From assembly GCF_002161215.1 (NCBI RefSeq), contig NZ_NFMB01000002.1:186001-250000 (forward strand): DNA of 64,000 nucleotides, read 5' to 3'. The position numbers were made by a program, and so were the translations under genes. Origin of the DNA: Flavonifractor sp. An10 (GTDB taxonomy: Bacteria > Bacillota > Clostridia > Oscillospirales > Oscillospiraceae). The notes under the pieces were generated by a model. It saw only the letters and a list, made by a program, of their open reading frames with translations. It ran no database searches and was not told the DNA's origin. Of this stretch, positions 42,856-50,999 are shown piece by piece (position 1 is the first letter of the stretch; the number at the start of each line of letters is the position of its first letter).

Positions 42856-45800
42856 ATGCAAAACTTTATGCCGCACTACAAAAAACAATCCTATGCAATC
42901 ACCGCTGATGGCCTACAATTCCTGAAAGACTTTGGGAAAGTTTCGAATTACAATGGATATATTCAGATTGCTTTAAAAGATGATACAAAATTTAAAACTA
43001 TCTGCTCTGTTTACCTACAGGATCTCGCTGACTATGTTTCGAAAATGGAACTGTATCCCTCAAAGAATTATTATCTAACAGCGACGTCCTTCACCAAGAT
43101 TGAGCGGTCATATGAAACTATGTTTTCTTACAACGCCATCGTTATCGACATTGACTGCCATGTGAACTCAATTACAATGCAGGAGAGGGAGCGTTTAATT
43201 GATAACTTTATTTGGCGCTTCAACAATGACTGTGTACAATGCAAGGACTTAGACTCTCCTAACTATGTCGTGCTGACTGGACGCGGCGTACAACTTTGGT
43301 GGTTTCTTATCCCTGTATATGCGCCTCAGTTCAAGAATTGTATTTTAGATATTTCTGCCCATTTTACCGGTATTATTCAGAACTTGCTGGATGAATTCCA
43401 AACGGAACTGAGCGGCTTGGAAGTTGATGTAGCCGCCTCCAAAAATCCGATCGGCTTCTTTCGTATGCCGGGAAGCACGAATCCGATTGTGGGGAAAGAA
43501 GTATGTGTCCAGCATTTAAGTGATAAGCGCTTGGATCCCAAATCGTATCGAGATGAACATCTGCCGTTTACCTCCGAAGCGAAACAGACGGTCAGTAAAA
43601 AGAAGTATGTCGCCACAGCTCAGGATCAGAGTGAGTGGTTCGAACACCTTGTGGAGGCAGTCAAAAAAATTCGAGATCTCCGCGCCGCACCGATTGGGAG
43701 TGAACAACGGAATAACTTTATCTATCTTTTCTTTTGCCTCACAAAATCTATCTATCCTGTTGATGTGGCAATGAGCCTGACAGAGGAGTTTAATTTGGGC
43801 TTTCAGGTTCCGCTCAGACCGCAGGAACTGAAAAGCACGCTATCATCTGCAGTTCGGAAACACTATGTAATCGGGCCTAAAAAAATCATTGACCTTCTGA
43901 ACGTCACCGACGAAGAAGCAAACCTGGTTAGTCTTATGTCTCCAAGCACCCATACCCATATCAGCAAATTGGAAGAAACAGGAAAAGTGAATCGCGATGC
44001 AAAAATTCTTAAAATGTACCTTGAGGGAGCCAAGCAAAAAGATATAGCAGCTGCCATCGGTGTTACGCGCCAGACAGTCAGTGCGGTGCTCAAGACTCAA
44101 AATGCCGAAGCCCTTCTTGTCGCCAAAACAAAACTTTTGTCTGACTCTGGCGTAAAAGCCAAAGAAATCGCCCAAAAACTGTGTTGCTCACTGCGAACAG
44201 TCACTTACCGTCTTTCCGCCGCCAAGGCCATGGATGAGTGCGATTTCGCCAAATGTGCAAAAATGTTAAAAAGTTGCCCCTATAATGGTTTAACTTTATC
44301 TCCCGCTCCCAGACAGGGGAAAACGACGGAGGCTGCACAGGCGGTAGTAGTTCACTTGGAAAGGTTTGTCCTGAAGTATCTGAAACGGGCCTCTCAGTCC
44401 GAAGGAAGTCTATGTCTGCCGGAGTCTGTGCTGGTTGAGCGAGTTATCGAATCTCGTAAACGGGCCAAGCCCGATGAAATCGTTATTACCTGCAAATCTA
44501 TGGCTCAAAAGGGTATCATTAAATATGTGACAGATATAGGCAACACCAATTATCTTTATCTTCCGCAAAACTATGAACTGGAAGCAAACACTGCAAAAGG
44601 AATTTTAGCAGTGATTGGAGCAGAAAAGAAAACTGCCATTTCGACAGATGAAATCGTTCGCCTTCTTTTCTCTTATGAGTCCGAAAAGCAGATAATGCTC
44701 TCCATTGAGCAAAAGTCTGCAGTGGTTACTGCCCTTACCTCTCCTATGTGTATAATCACTGGCGGTCCAGGGACCGGAAAAACAGCTGTAACGGATGCGA
44801 TTTGCTCACTGATTTTGAAACACAATCCGGGTTCTAAAATAAAGCTCTGTGCCCCAACGGGCAAAGCCGCAGTTCATCTTGCTGAGTCTACAGGACACCC
44901 TGCAACCACAATACATAGTTTGATACCTGCCCACTCTATAAAATGCGATTATCTCATCGTGGACGAAATGTCGATGGTCAGCACGGAACTTTTTAGCGCT
45001 CTAATCGAAAAAACTGCCTCAAGTGTACGAATTGTACTGATTGGAGATCCAGATCAGTTGCCCTGTATTGGGCTTGGGAATATTCTGCGTGACCTGATTG
45101 CATCAAAATGTATGCCAACGGTTACGTTAAAGACCCGCTTCCGTCAAAATGGCAACAGTGGTATAACCGAATTTACAGAGAATATAAGTGGACAAGCAGA
45201 TTTCCGCATAGCATTATCCACCATTAGCGATTCCTTATCGTCCGATATCTCTTTCCGGTGTGCAGGCGGTTCCGTTGTATCAACCGTTTCTGATATTGTG
45301 ACTGATTTAATAACACAGTATGGCGTAAGCACCAGTGAAATTCAGGTACTCACCCCGACAAAGAAGTGCGCCAATGAACTTAATATTCAACTGAGAAATA
45401 TTCTCAATCATTCTGTATATGGACAAGCTCCAGCAGACCCGGAACTCCTCATGCCTGGTGATCGGGTAATCTTCTGCAAAAATGACTATAGCCGCAACCT
45501 TTTTAACGGTACAGAAGGTATCGTTAAAGAATCTAATCCTCAATATGTCACTATTGAATATGCCAATCATCATATTGTAAGACATACCATTGCAGAAATA
45601 CAGAAGCGAAACCTCATTCTCTCATATGCGCTGACGATCCACAAAGCACAGGGCAGCGAGTATTCCACCGTCATTGTCCCCCTCGATGATTCAATGGACA
45701 GTATCCTTACTCGAAACTTAGTATATACTGCTGTCAGTCGGGCAAAAAAGAGATGCGTTTTGGTTAGTTCGAAAGCCACGTGGGAACGGGCTCTCCAGCG

Positions 45801-45861
45801 CACTCTGGAAGGAACCCATCGTTCGAGACTGTCGGTTCTGCTCAAGCAAAATCCAAACTAA
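42856..45861 (+). CDS. Primase-like / RecD-like helicase fusion protein
   Basis: A 1001-residue protein. The N-terminal ~230 residues look like an archaeo-eukaryotic-type primase/replication domain (IVIDIDCH about 95, LTGRGVQLWWFL about 138, FRMPGSTNP about 200). Two HTH segments follow (KQKDIAAAIGVTRQTVSAVL, AKEIAQKLCCSLRTVTYRL, about 400-460). The C-terminal third is an SF1B helicase like RecD2: Walker A GGPGTGKT (about 636), Walker B VDEMSM (about 701), GDPDQLP, a RFRQ motif, and the UvrD-C2 end TIHKAQGSE ... LVYTAVSRAKKR. It is probably the replication protein of a mobile element. ATG 42856 has SD AAGGAG. Confidence 0.75.
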   Translation: MQNFMPHYKKQSYAITADGLQFLKDFGKVSNYNGYIQIALKDDTKFKTICSVYLQDLADYVSKMELYPSKNYYLTATSFTKIERSYETMFSYNAIVIDIDCHVNSITMQERERLIDNFIWRFNNDCVQCKDLDSPNYVVLTGRGVQLWWFLIPVYAPQFKNCILDISAHFTGIIQNLLDEFQTELSGLEVDVAASKNPIGFFRMPGSTNPIVGKEVCVQHLSDKRLDPKSYRDEHLPFTSEAKQTVSKKKYVATAQDQSEWFEHLVEAVKKIRDLRAAPIGSEQRNNFIYLFFCLTKSIYPVDVAMSLTEEFNLGFQVPLRPQELKSTLSSAVRKHYVIGPKKIIDLLNVTDEEANLVSLMSPSTHTHISKLEETGKVNRDAKILKMYLEGAKQKDIAAAIGVTRQTVSAVLKTQNAEALLVAKTKLLSDSGVKAKEIAQKLCCSLRTVTYRLSAAKAMDECDFAKCAKMLKSCPYNGLTLSPAPRQGKTTEAAQAVVVHLERFVLKYLKRASQSEGSLCLPESVLVERVIESRKRAKPDEIVITCKSMAQKGIIKYVTDIGNTNYLYLPQNYELEANTAKGILAVIGAEKKTAISTDEIVRLLFSYESEKQIMLSIEQKSAVVTALTSPMCIITGGPGTGKTAVTDAICSLILKHNPGSKIKLCAPTGKAAVHLAESTGHPATTIHSLIPAHSIKCDYLIVDEMSMVSTELFSALIEKTASSVRIVLIGDPDQLPCIGLGNILRDLIASKCMPTVTLKTRFRQNGNSGITEFTENISGQADFRIALSTISDSLSSDISFRCAGGSVVSTVSDIVTDLITQYGVSTSEIQVLTPTKKCANELNIQLRNILNHSVYGQAPADPELLMPGDRVIFCKNDYSRNLFNGTEGIVKESNPQYVTIEYANHHIVRHTIAEIQKRNLILSYALTIHKAQGSEYSTVIVPLDDSMDSILTRNLVYTAVSRAKKRCVLVSSKATWERALQRTLEGTHRSRLSVLLKQNPN

Positions 45862-46073
45862 AGAATTGAGTGTTTTCTCGTCAATATACAAAGCAATTAT
45901 AGCTTTCAAGTTTTAAACCGCAACTCCGCTACTATTGCCTTGGCCTTTCACATTTTTTCAATGTAATTCACCAGGAAAGTATCTTTGCTCTGATATGTAA
46001 CGCAAAATATGTATAGAATAAAAATGAGTTCACAATTCCAAAAGAGGCGGTAATTTTTGCAAAAGGGGTGGAA

Positions 46074-46472
46074 ATGATGCTACCGGGTGAGGAAAGAATT
46101 CGTGACTGTGCCGCTACATATTACGCGGCCATAGAAAAGTATAATGCGGCAAGGCAAGAGATCAATCTACTCAAAAACAATCTTTATAATCTGGATTTTA
46201 GTGCCCGCATTCAAAATCTCGAGGATACTCTCCATGTGTTGGAAGACAGTATAAAACAACACTTTTCTATATTATCCCATGCCATTGCAACCATTCCCAA
46301 TAAGAAGCACCAAGAAGTTATGGAAGATTTTCTTCTCTATAAAATGCCCAAGGCAAAAATAGCAGCAAATGTGGGATATAGTTACCGACACATATGTAGC
46401 TTGATTTCCCAATTTTGCTATCGCCATGTGAGTTCATTTGAAGGAGCGCAGGATGATGGGACAGGTTTCTAA
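46074..46472 (+). CDS. Sigma-like/phage-type HTH regulator
   Basis: A 132-residue protein with an N-terminal coiled-coil-like half and a C-terminal HTH (LLYKMPKAKIAANVGYSYRH) like sigma-70 region 4 or phage late regulators of the ArpU/DUF1492 kind. ATG 46074 has SD AAAGGGG. It overlaps the next gene by 20 bases. Confidence 0.6.
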   Translation: MMLPGEERIRDCAATYYAAIEKYNAARQEINLLKNNLYNLDFSARIQNLEDTLHVLEDSIKQHFSILSHAIATIPNKKHQEVMEDFLLYKMPKAKIAANVGYSYRHICSLISQFCYRHVSSFEGAQDDGTGF

Positions 46473-46797
46473 ACAAAAAGGAAAGCGCGGCGAACTTGAC
46501 CTTGCACATGAGCTACGGAAACTCGGCGTTCCTAATGCTCGCCGGTCCCAGCAATTCTGTGGGACAGAGTCGAGCGCCGATATCGTTGGAGTCCCCATGG
46601 TACACATTGAGTGTAAAAGATCAGAAAGGTTATCCCTTTATGACGCATATAACCAGGCGGCAAAGAACACTGGGGATTCAGGGAATCTGCCGGTTTTGGT
46701 ACATCGCCGCAGCCGTCTGCCGTGGCTTACAATTATGTCCCTGGACGATTGGATTAAATTATACAGGGCCTATATTATTCATTGCACGGATTTGTAG
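46453..46797 (+). CDS. Phage-type PD-(D/E)XK nuclease, Holliday-resolvase-like
   Basis: A 114-residue protein with KGKRGELDLAHELRKLGV, SADIVGVPMVHIECKRSE (D...ExK core) and LPVLVHRRSRLPWLTIM, the layout of small phage VRR-NUC/Holliday-junction resolvase-like proteins. ATG 46453 has SD GAAGGAG. Likely part of the same mobile-element module. Confidence 0.7.
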   Translation: MMGQVSKQKGKRGELDLAHELRKLGVPNARRSQQFCGTESSADIVGVPMVHIECKRSERLSLYDAYNQAAKNTGDSGNLPVLVHRRSRLPWLTIMSLDDWIKLYRAYIIHCTDL

Positions 46798-46856
46798 GCG
46801 AAAAAGTTGCCTGCGACAGCATAATTTTAACAAATTGTAAAGTAGCTTTGTGTAAG

Positions 46857-47150
46857 CTATTTTCGACAAACAAGAATATCACGTGTATGCTGTGTATCAT
46901 AGCCGATAATGTCTACCGTTTCCTTCTGCGAACCTATGCTCAACTTGTAAGAATGGAAGCCATCGTCCTGTCGGACTTGGAACTCATATGTTTCACCTGC
47001 ATCCAAATTGACGGTAGCACTTTCGCTGTAGCTATCCATGATGTTATTGTCGAGCTTATCCCACATCATCATACGGAAGCCGACACCACTCTTATACTCA
47101 GACAAATCGAAATGGTAGCGACCGGGAACAGGGGCGGTATCCCAATCCAT
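46857..47150 (-). pseudogene. Fragment of a surface-protein beta domain
   Basis: An open minus-strand frame of 97 residues with a coherent beta-rich pattern (PGRYHFDLSEYKSGVGFRMM ... VNLDAGETYEFQVRQDDGFH) like a pre-peptidase-C-type domain of secreted proteins. It has no signal peptide or partner domains and its start abuts an unrelated helicase remnant on the other strand, so it is taken as a fragment left by a deletion. Confidence 0.4.
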
Positions 47151-47321
47151 GACACAATGGGCAGTATGTTGGTTCGTAACCTCGTCTATACCGCTGTGAC
47201 TCGAACTAAGAAAAAATGTATTCTCATTGGCTCTCAGACCGCTTTAATTCGTGCCTTGAGTTATAGCGTTGATGGTCATCGCTCCATGCTGGCTACTCGG
47301 CGTCAAGGTATGAAGCAGTAA
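47151..47321 (+). pseudogene. Remnant of a RecD-like helicase C-terminus
   Basis: About 56 residues (MGSMLVRNLVYTAVTRTKKK ... RALSYSVDGHRSMLATRRQG) closely parallel the end of the 1001-residue helicase (MDSILTRNLVYTAVSRAKKR). The rest of the gene is absent. It shows that a second related element once lay here. Confidence 0.7.
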
Positions 47322-47439
47322 AATCAAGGTGTATGACCCAATCACGTTGTTAAACTCGGAAAATCAAGGACTCAAGAGTTCTTGCTGTGGGGCGTCTACA
47401 TTTAATTTTGCTCTACATATTGAAATTTACAAGCAATTA

Positions 47440-47468
47440 TTGCATTTTGGGATAAAATGTGATATAAT
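47440..47468 (+). promoter_or_regulatory. Promoter upstream of the signal peptidase gene
   Basis: TTGCAT (47440-47445), 17-base spacer, TATAAT (47463-47468). Confidence 0.75.
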
Positions 47469-47474
47469 ACATTC

Positions 47475-47519
47475 AACAGTTGGGTGATCGCAACGGCGAG
47501 GCCCAACTGTTTTTATTTT
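47475..47519 (+). terminator. Terminator-like hairpin at the transcript start before lepB
   Basis: AACAGTTGGG (47475-47484) pairs with CCCAACTGTT (47502-47511), followed by TTTATTTT. It starts at about +1 of the promoter just upstream, so transcripts would begin with a terminator; read-through is needed for lepB. Confidence 0.65.
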
Positions 47520-47547
47520 ACAAGGAGGATTTACCGTTACAAAGAAG

Positions 47548-48021
47548 ATGAATTTACAAATGATGACCAAGGCGAGCGCTTGGGACAAAATATTCTGCGG
47601 TCTGTGCTTTTCTGCAGTTGTATGGCTCATAATCTGTTTTTTTTTCGGTATCATGCCTGCTATTGTTCAGCAAAATAGTATGGCCCCAACATATTGTGAT
47701 GGCGACCTGATTCTGATGCACCGGCTGGATGAGGCCGAGCTCCCCAATCGAGGTGACGTAGTTACTTTTTTTGCCGAGCCTGGTAACAGTACGCTGTATG
47801 TGAAGAGAGTCATCGGGTTACCTGGCGACCAAATCCGAGCAGATGACGATGTATTAACAGTTAACGGTCGATTTTTTGATAACATTCCAGGAACCGGAAG
47901 TTGGATTGTCAATGTGCCAGATAAGCATATTTTTCGCTTGGGAGACAATCGAGCTTCCTCATATGATTGCCGCTACATGGGGTGTATACCTGTTGAGCAA
48001 CTCTGTGCTAAAATTTTGTGA
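47548..48021 (+). CDS. lepB: Signal peptidase I
   Basis: A 157-residue S26 peptidase that removes signal peptides outside the membrane. One N-terminal helix (CGLCFSAVVWLIICFFFGIM), catalytic Ser in QNSMAPTY (about residue 51), catalytic Lys in LYVKRVIGLPGD (about 90) and GDNRASSYDCRYMG near the end. The clear AGGAGG is 18 bases before ATG 47548, so the exact start is unsure. Low GC, in the accessory region: a horizontally acquired extra copy. Confidence 0.87.
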   Translation: MNLQMMTKASAWDKIFCGLCFSAVVWLIICFFFGIMPAIVQQNSMAPTYCDGDLILMHRLDEAELPNRGDVVTFFAEPGNSTLYVKRVIGLPGDQIRADDDVLTVNGRFFDNIPGTGSWIVNVPDKHIFRLGDNRASSYDCRYMGCIPVEQLCAKIL

Positions 48022-48170
48022 TTCACCGCAAAAATCGTGATATTCCAAGTGGTATTCGTATATCATAAATCAACTTCACATGGAAGGTCGACGCCAGGTG
48101 AAAATCTTAAGAAAGGATGATCAACACAAGGGCCCACCAAGTACAGGACAACTCAATACATCTGATCACA

Positions 48171-48210
48171 AATAAGAAAGGCGACCTGGAAACAGGCCGC
48201 TTTTCTTATT
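48171..48210 (+). terminator. Terminator after lepB
   Basis: AATAAGAAAGGCGACCTG pairs (two wobbles or mismatches) with CAGGCCGCTTTTCTTATT around GAAA. Confidence 0.75.
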
Positions 48211-48239
48211 AAAAATTTTCCACAATATCACAATACTTC

Positions 48240-48267
48240 TTGTAAAAAAAAACATTTATAATATAAT
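48240..48267 (+). promoter_or_regulatory. AT-rich promoter
   Basis: TTGTAA (48240-48245), 16-base spacer, TATAAT (48262-48267), upstream of a very short frame and broken genes. Confidence 0.5.
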
Positions 48268-48306
48268 CGTAGTTAGTAGAAAGGCATTTTGATGGAGGAA
48301 CCAGAA

Positions 48307-48342
48307 ATGAACTTCTCTTATTGGGATTGGAATTTGCCCTAA
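48307..48342 (+). CDS. Possible 11-residue aromatic peptide frame
   Basis: MNFSYWDWNLP then TAA, eight bases after GGAGG (48294-48298) and 40 bases after a promoter. It may be a leader or small peptide, or simply the decayed start of a lost gene. Weak. Confidence 0.25.
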   Translation: MNFSYWDWNLP

Positions 48343-48398
48343 AACGTATGGAAATTGAGAAGCCTTAAATTATAAGACAGTATAGAGGGGGAAACCGT

Positions 48399-48530
48399 AT
48401 GTCTATCATCAAATTTAAAATGTACGGCGGGGACCTGGAGATCACCGAGGGGGTAACTGTGGCCGAGTGCGAATACTGTGGCACCAAGCAGACGGTTCCC
48501 CGACAGAAACAGCCTCGAAACAAAGTTTAC
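48399..48530 (+). pseudogene. Truncated zinc-ribbon protein start
   Basis: The first ~35 residues (IIKFKMYGGDLEITEGVTVA then CEYCGTKQTVP) match the N-terminal zinc ribbon of a common clostridial TPR-type protein, but one CxxC is degenerate (KMYGG for KCxxCGG) and the frame dissolves after about residue 44. SD AGGGGG is kept. Confidence 0.6.
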
Positions 48531-49068
48531 CTCCATCTAAGCAGATGCGAGATTATGCAAGCGGATGTGTTTCGCAGTTAACAGCTGAGCAAAAAGAGGC
48601 TATTCATGATTATACAAAGGGGATTCCTCCTTATTATAGAAATATAAATAGCGTTCTCATGGGCACTCAAAGTAACTATGATCTTGTTAACGAAGAACGA
48701 TGTGAGTTTACATACAACGCTGAAAGAGACAAGAACGCCATGCGATATCACAGTGTGTCGTGGCTGCAGTGCCAGTGTATTAGGCGATTTGGTTCTGGCC
48801 TCTGATGATAATCTTCTTGGTGCGCTCTTCGCAGATAAAGGGTTCGCGAGCATGAGTATGTCTCGAGGATTAGCTTTCAAATAATGACATGCTTCTAGAG
48901 ATTCATCTCCCAGCCGGTAGCTACGCAGCGAACATTGAAACGCTTAGCGCTGCGGGTAGATATGAAAAAGAAGTTTTGATTGATAGAGGTCAGTTATTCC
49001 AGGTTGCTGGTGTGCATAGGGACGAAAATGGCAGAAGAGTTCTTGAGGTCAATGCTATTAGGAGGTAA
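48531..49068 (+). pseudogene. Decayed ADP-ribosyltransferase (VIP2/ART-type) gene
   Basis: Three frames each hold part of one ART fold: SQLTAEQKEAIHDYTKG ... RNINSVLMG (frame of 48467), then VCRGCSASVLGDLVL ... GALFADKGFASMSMSRG (from about 48700), then MLLEIHLPAGSYAANIETLS ... EKEVLIDRGQLFQVAGV ending at TAA 49068. The catalytic EKE (ExE) motif is in the last part. At least two frameshifts separate them. ART domains of this kind are toxins, often from phage or polymorphic-toxin loci. Confidence 0.7.
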
Positions 49069-49069
49069 T

Positions 49070-50176
49070 ATGAGTAACGAACGATTTAACAATAATAAAG
49101 GCGATATAGAGTTCAAGCGATGCCAATGTGAATTTTGCAGATATAATTGCAAGGATGAAAACGGAATTGATAAGAAAACGTGTCCAAAATATCCGGATGG
49201 CAAGCCAGATGAAGTTCTGCAAACAAAAGTAAAGTGTCCCTTCTTGGACTTTCAAGCGATGTTACAGCGAAATGCACAAATCTTTCGAGGGATTCCTGGT
49301 TACAGAAAGTTTGATACTGTTCGTCGTTTACGAGGATTGTCTTCGGAAGAAAAATACTATATTAAAACTAAAGAGCAGCAAGAGTTCTTGCTGAAGGTCA
49401 GCAATATCCCTAACGCTCGAAAGATGGATGAAGAGCGGCTGTGGTTAAACTACCTTGAATCTAATGGAATATTAACAAATCGTGTTTTAGATTACGGTAG
49501 TTTCCATAGGCATCGGAGTGCCTATACGCTATTGTCTTGGATTCCTGGAATGTCTGTATCTGATGTTTTGAATGACGCAAACAACGACGTTTGCCTTCAA
49601 TTAGGGTACAAGGCGGGGACGCTCTTGAGGCAGATTCATAAAATTAAGCCTCCCCAGCGCCTGTTACCGCAAGCGATGTCTCGTGTAATTGATGAATGTA
49701 TTTTTAAGTTTTCCTGTGATGATGTATCCCTTGAGAAGTATCCATCAATGAATGTTTTTTTAGATTACCTAAAAAAACACAAGCATATCGATTTGCACGA
49801 AGAAACATACAGTATATTGCACGGCGATTTTCACACCGGAAATTTGATCTTTTATGACAATCGCATTTGTGCGATTGACTGGATACGTGGCGCATGCGGG
49901 AATCCGATTGACGATTTTGTTCGCAATATTGTAAACGGCTCTGAAAATCCTGCTTTCGCCTCCGCTCAAATTGATGCGTATTTTGACGGAAATGTTCCAG
50001 AATCATTTTGGCTTGAACTGGCTATTCTTACAGCGATACACGAATTAAAGATTACCGAATTTCAATTTCCAGACGCCAAAAATGGAGAAGCATTTGTGAG
50101 TTATCAGCACGGTCTTGTTGTGGACCAATATAATTCAATGCAGTTACTTATACCAAAATATTATTCCCATACATAG
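49070..50176 (+). CDS. APH-type (aminoglycoside phosphotransferase fold) kinase with a Cys-rich N-terminus
   Basis: A 368-residue protein. The kinase core shows LHGDFHTGNLIF (Brenner motif, catalytic Asp, about residue 275) and AIDWIRGACGNPIDDF (metal Asp). The first ~65 residues carry six or more Cys (CQCEFCRYNC ... CPKY ... CPFL), possibly a metal site. APH-fold kinases act on antibiotics, choline, amino sugars or peptides; the substrate here is unknown. ATG 49070 follows SD AGGAGG. First gene of a tight plus-strand operon ending with an MFS exporter. Confidence 0.75.
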   Translation: MSNERFNNNKGDIEFKRCQCEFCRYNCKDENGIDKKTCPKYPDGKPDEVLQTKVKCPFLDFQAMLQRNAQIFRGIPGYRKFDTVRRLRGLSSEEKYYIKTKEQQEFLLKVSNIPNARKMDEERLWLNYLESNGILTNRVLDYGSFHRHRSAYTLLSWIPGMSVSDVLNDANNDVCLQLGYKAGTLLRQIHKIKPPQRLLPQAMSRVIDECIFKFSCDDVSLEKYPSMNVFLDYLKKHKHIDLHEETYSILHGDFHTGNLIFYDNRICAIDWIRGACGNPIDDFVRNIVNGSENPAFASAQIDAYFDGNVPESFWLELAILTAIHELKITEFQFPDAKNGEAFVSYQHGLVVDQYNSMQLLIPKYYSHT

Positions 50177-50189
50177 AGGAGAGAAAATC

Positions 50190-50999
50190 ATGAGTATAGA
50201 AGATGAAATCAGAGCTAAAAAAGAGAAAATGCAAGCAGACATAAGAAAAGCTGAAGTAGAAAAGAGAGAAGCAGAGCGTGTTCAAGCTGCATTTAATAGT
50301 GCTGGAATGAATCACTCCTCTCCGGTATTGATTGTACCAGCAACAGAGTTGCAGGCAGTTATCTCAGAGGCGATTCCTAGTATGCGATTCAATTCTCCCA
50401 AAATTGTTCGCACCATTACTATGACAGATGGGCAACGCACCTTTGTACGTTTCGCAAGGACGGGGCAAAATAGTGAGCGTGCGGACATGTATTCGTTTGA
50501 TGTAACCTTATATTCTAGCGGTTCAGGCAAGGGCTCGTATACTTATAACATGTGGGTGTTTAAAAACGGAGCAATTTCTTTTAACAAGAGTGGCACCTCA
50601 AACATGACCTGGGCTGAAATAAAATCAACTGGAATAACTGCAGCAACTGTTCGTTCTAAAATTATTGAGGCAATTGCACTGCAATCTATTAAAAGAGAGT
50701 CTTCGTATTCGCAATCTTCTTCAAAATCTTCCAGCTCTGGTGGTTGCTATATCGCAACAGCCGTATATGGTTCTTATGATTGCCCTGAGGTGTGTGTGCT
50801 GCGTCGATATAGAGATAATAGATTGCAGAAAAATACTCTCGGAAGATTGTTTGTCAAAGTGTATTACGCAATCAGTCCTACTTTGGTGAAATGGTTTGGC
50901 AAAAAAGCATGGTTTACCTCTTTGTGGCGTGGTTATTTGGATAATAAGGTATCTTCATTAAAGAAAAGTGGATATAGCGATGAAAAATATAACGACTAA
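50190..50999 (+). CDS. CFI-box-CTERM domain protein
   Basis: A 269-residue protein: N-terminal coiled coil (EIRAKKEKMQADIRKAEVEK), a middle domain of unknown type, a Ser linker (SSYSQSSSKSSSSGG) and the C-terminal CFI-box domain (CYIATAVYGSYDCPEVCVLR ... GRLFVKVYYAISPTLVKWFG). The CFI-box domain occurs at the ends of many unrelated proteins; its role is unclear. SD GAGGAG before ATG 50190. It overlaps the QueC-like gene by 20 bases. Confidence 0.65.
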   Translation: MSIEDEIRAKKEKMQADIRKAEVEKREAERVQAAFNSAGMNHSSPVLIVPATELQAVISEAIPSMRFNSPKIVRTITMTDGQRTFVRFARTGQNSERADMYSFDVTLYSSGSGKGSYTYNMWVFKNGAISFNKSGTSNMTWAEIKSTGITAATVRSKIIEAIALQSIKRESSYSQSSSKSSSSGGCYIATAVYGSYDCPEVCVLRRYRDNRLQKNTLGRLFVKVYYAISPTLVKWFGKKAWFTSLWRGYLDNKVSSLKKSGYSDEKYND

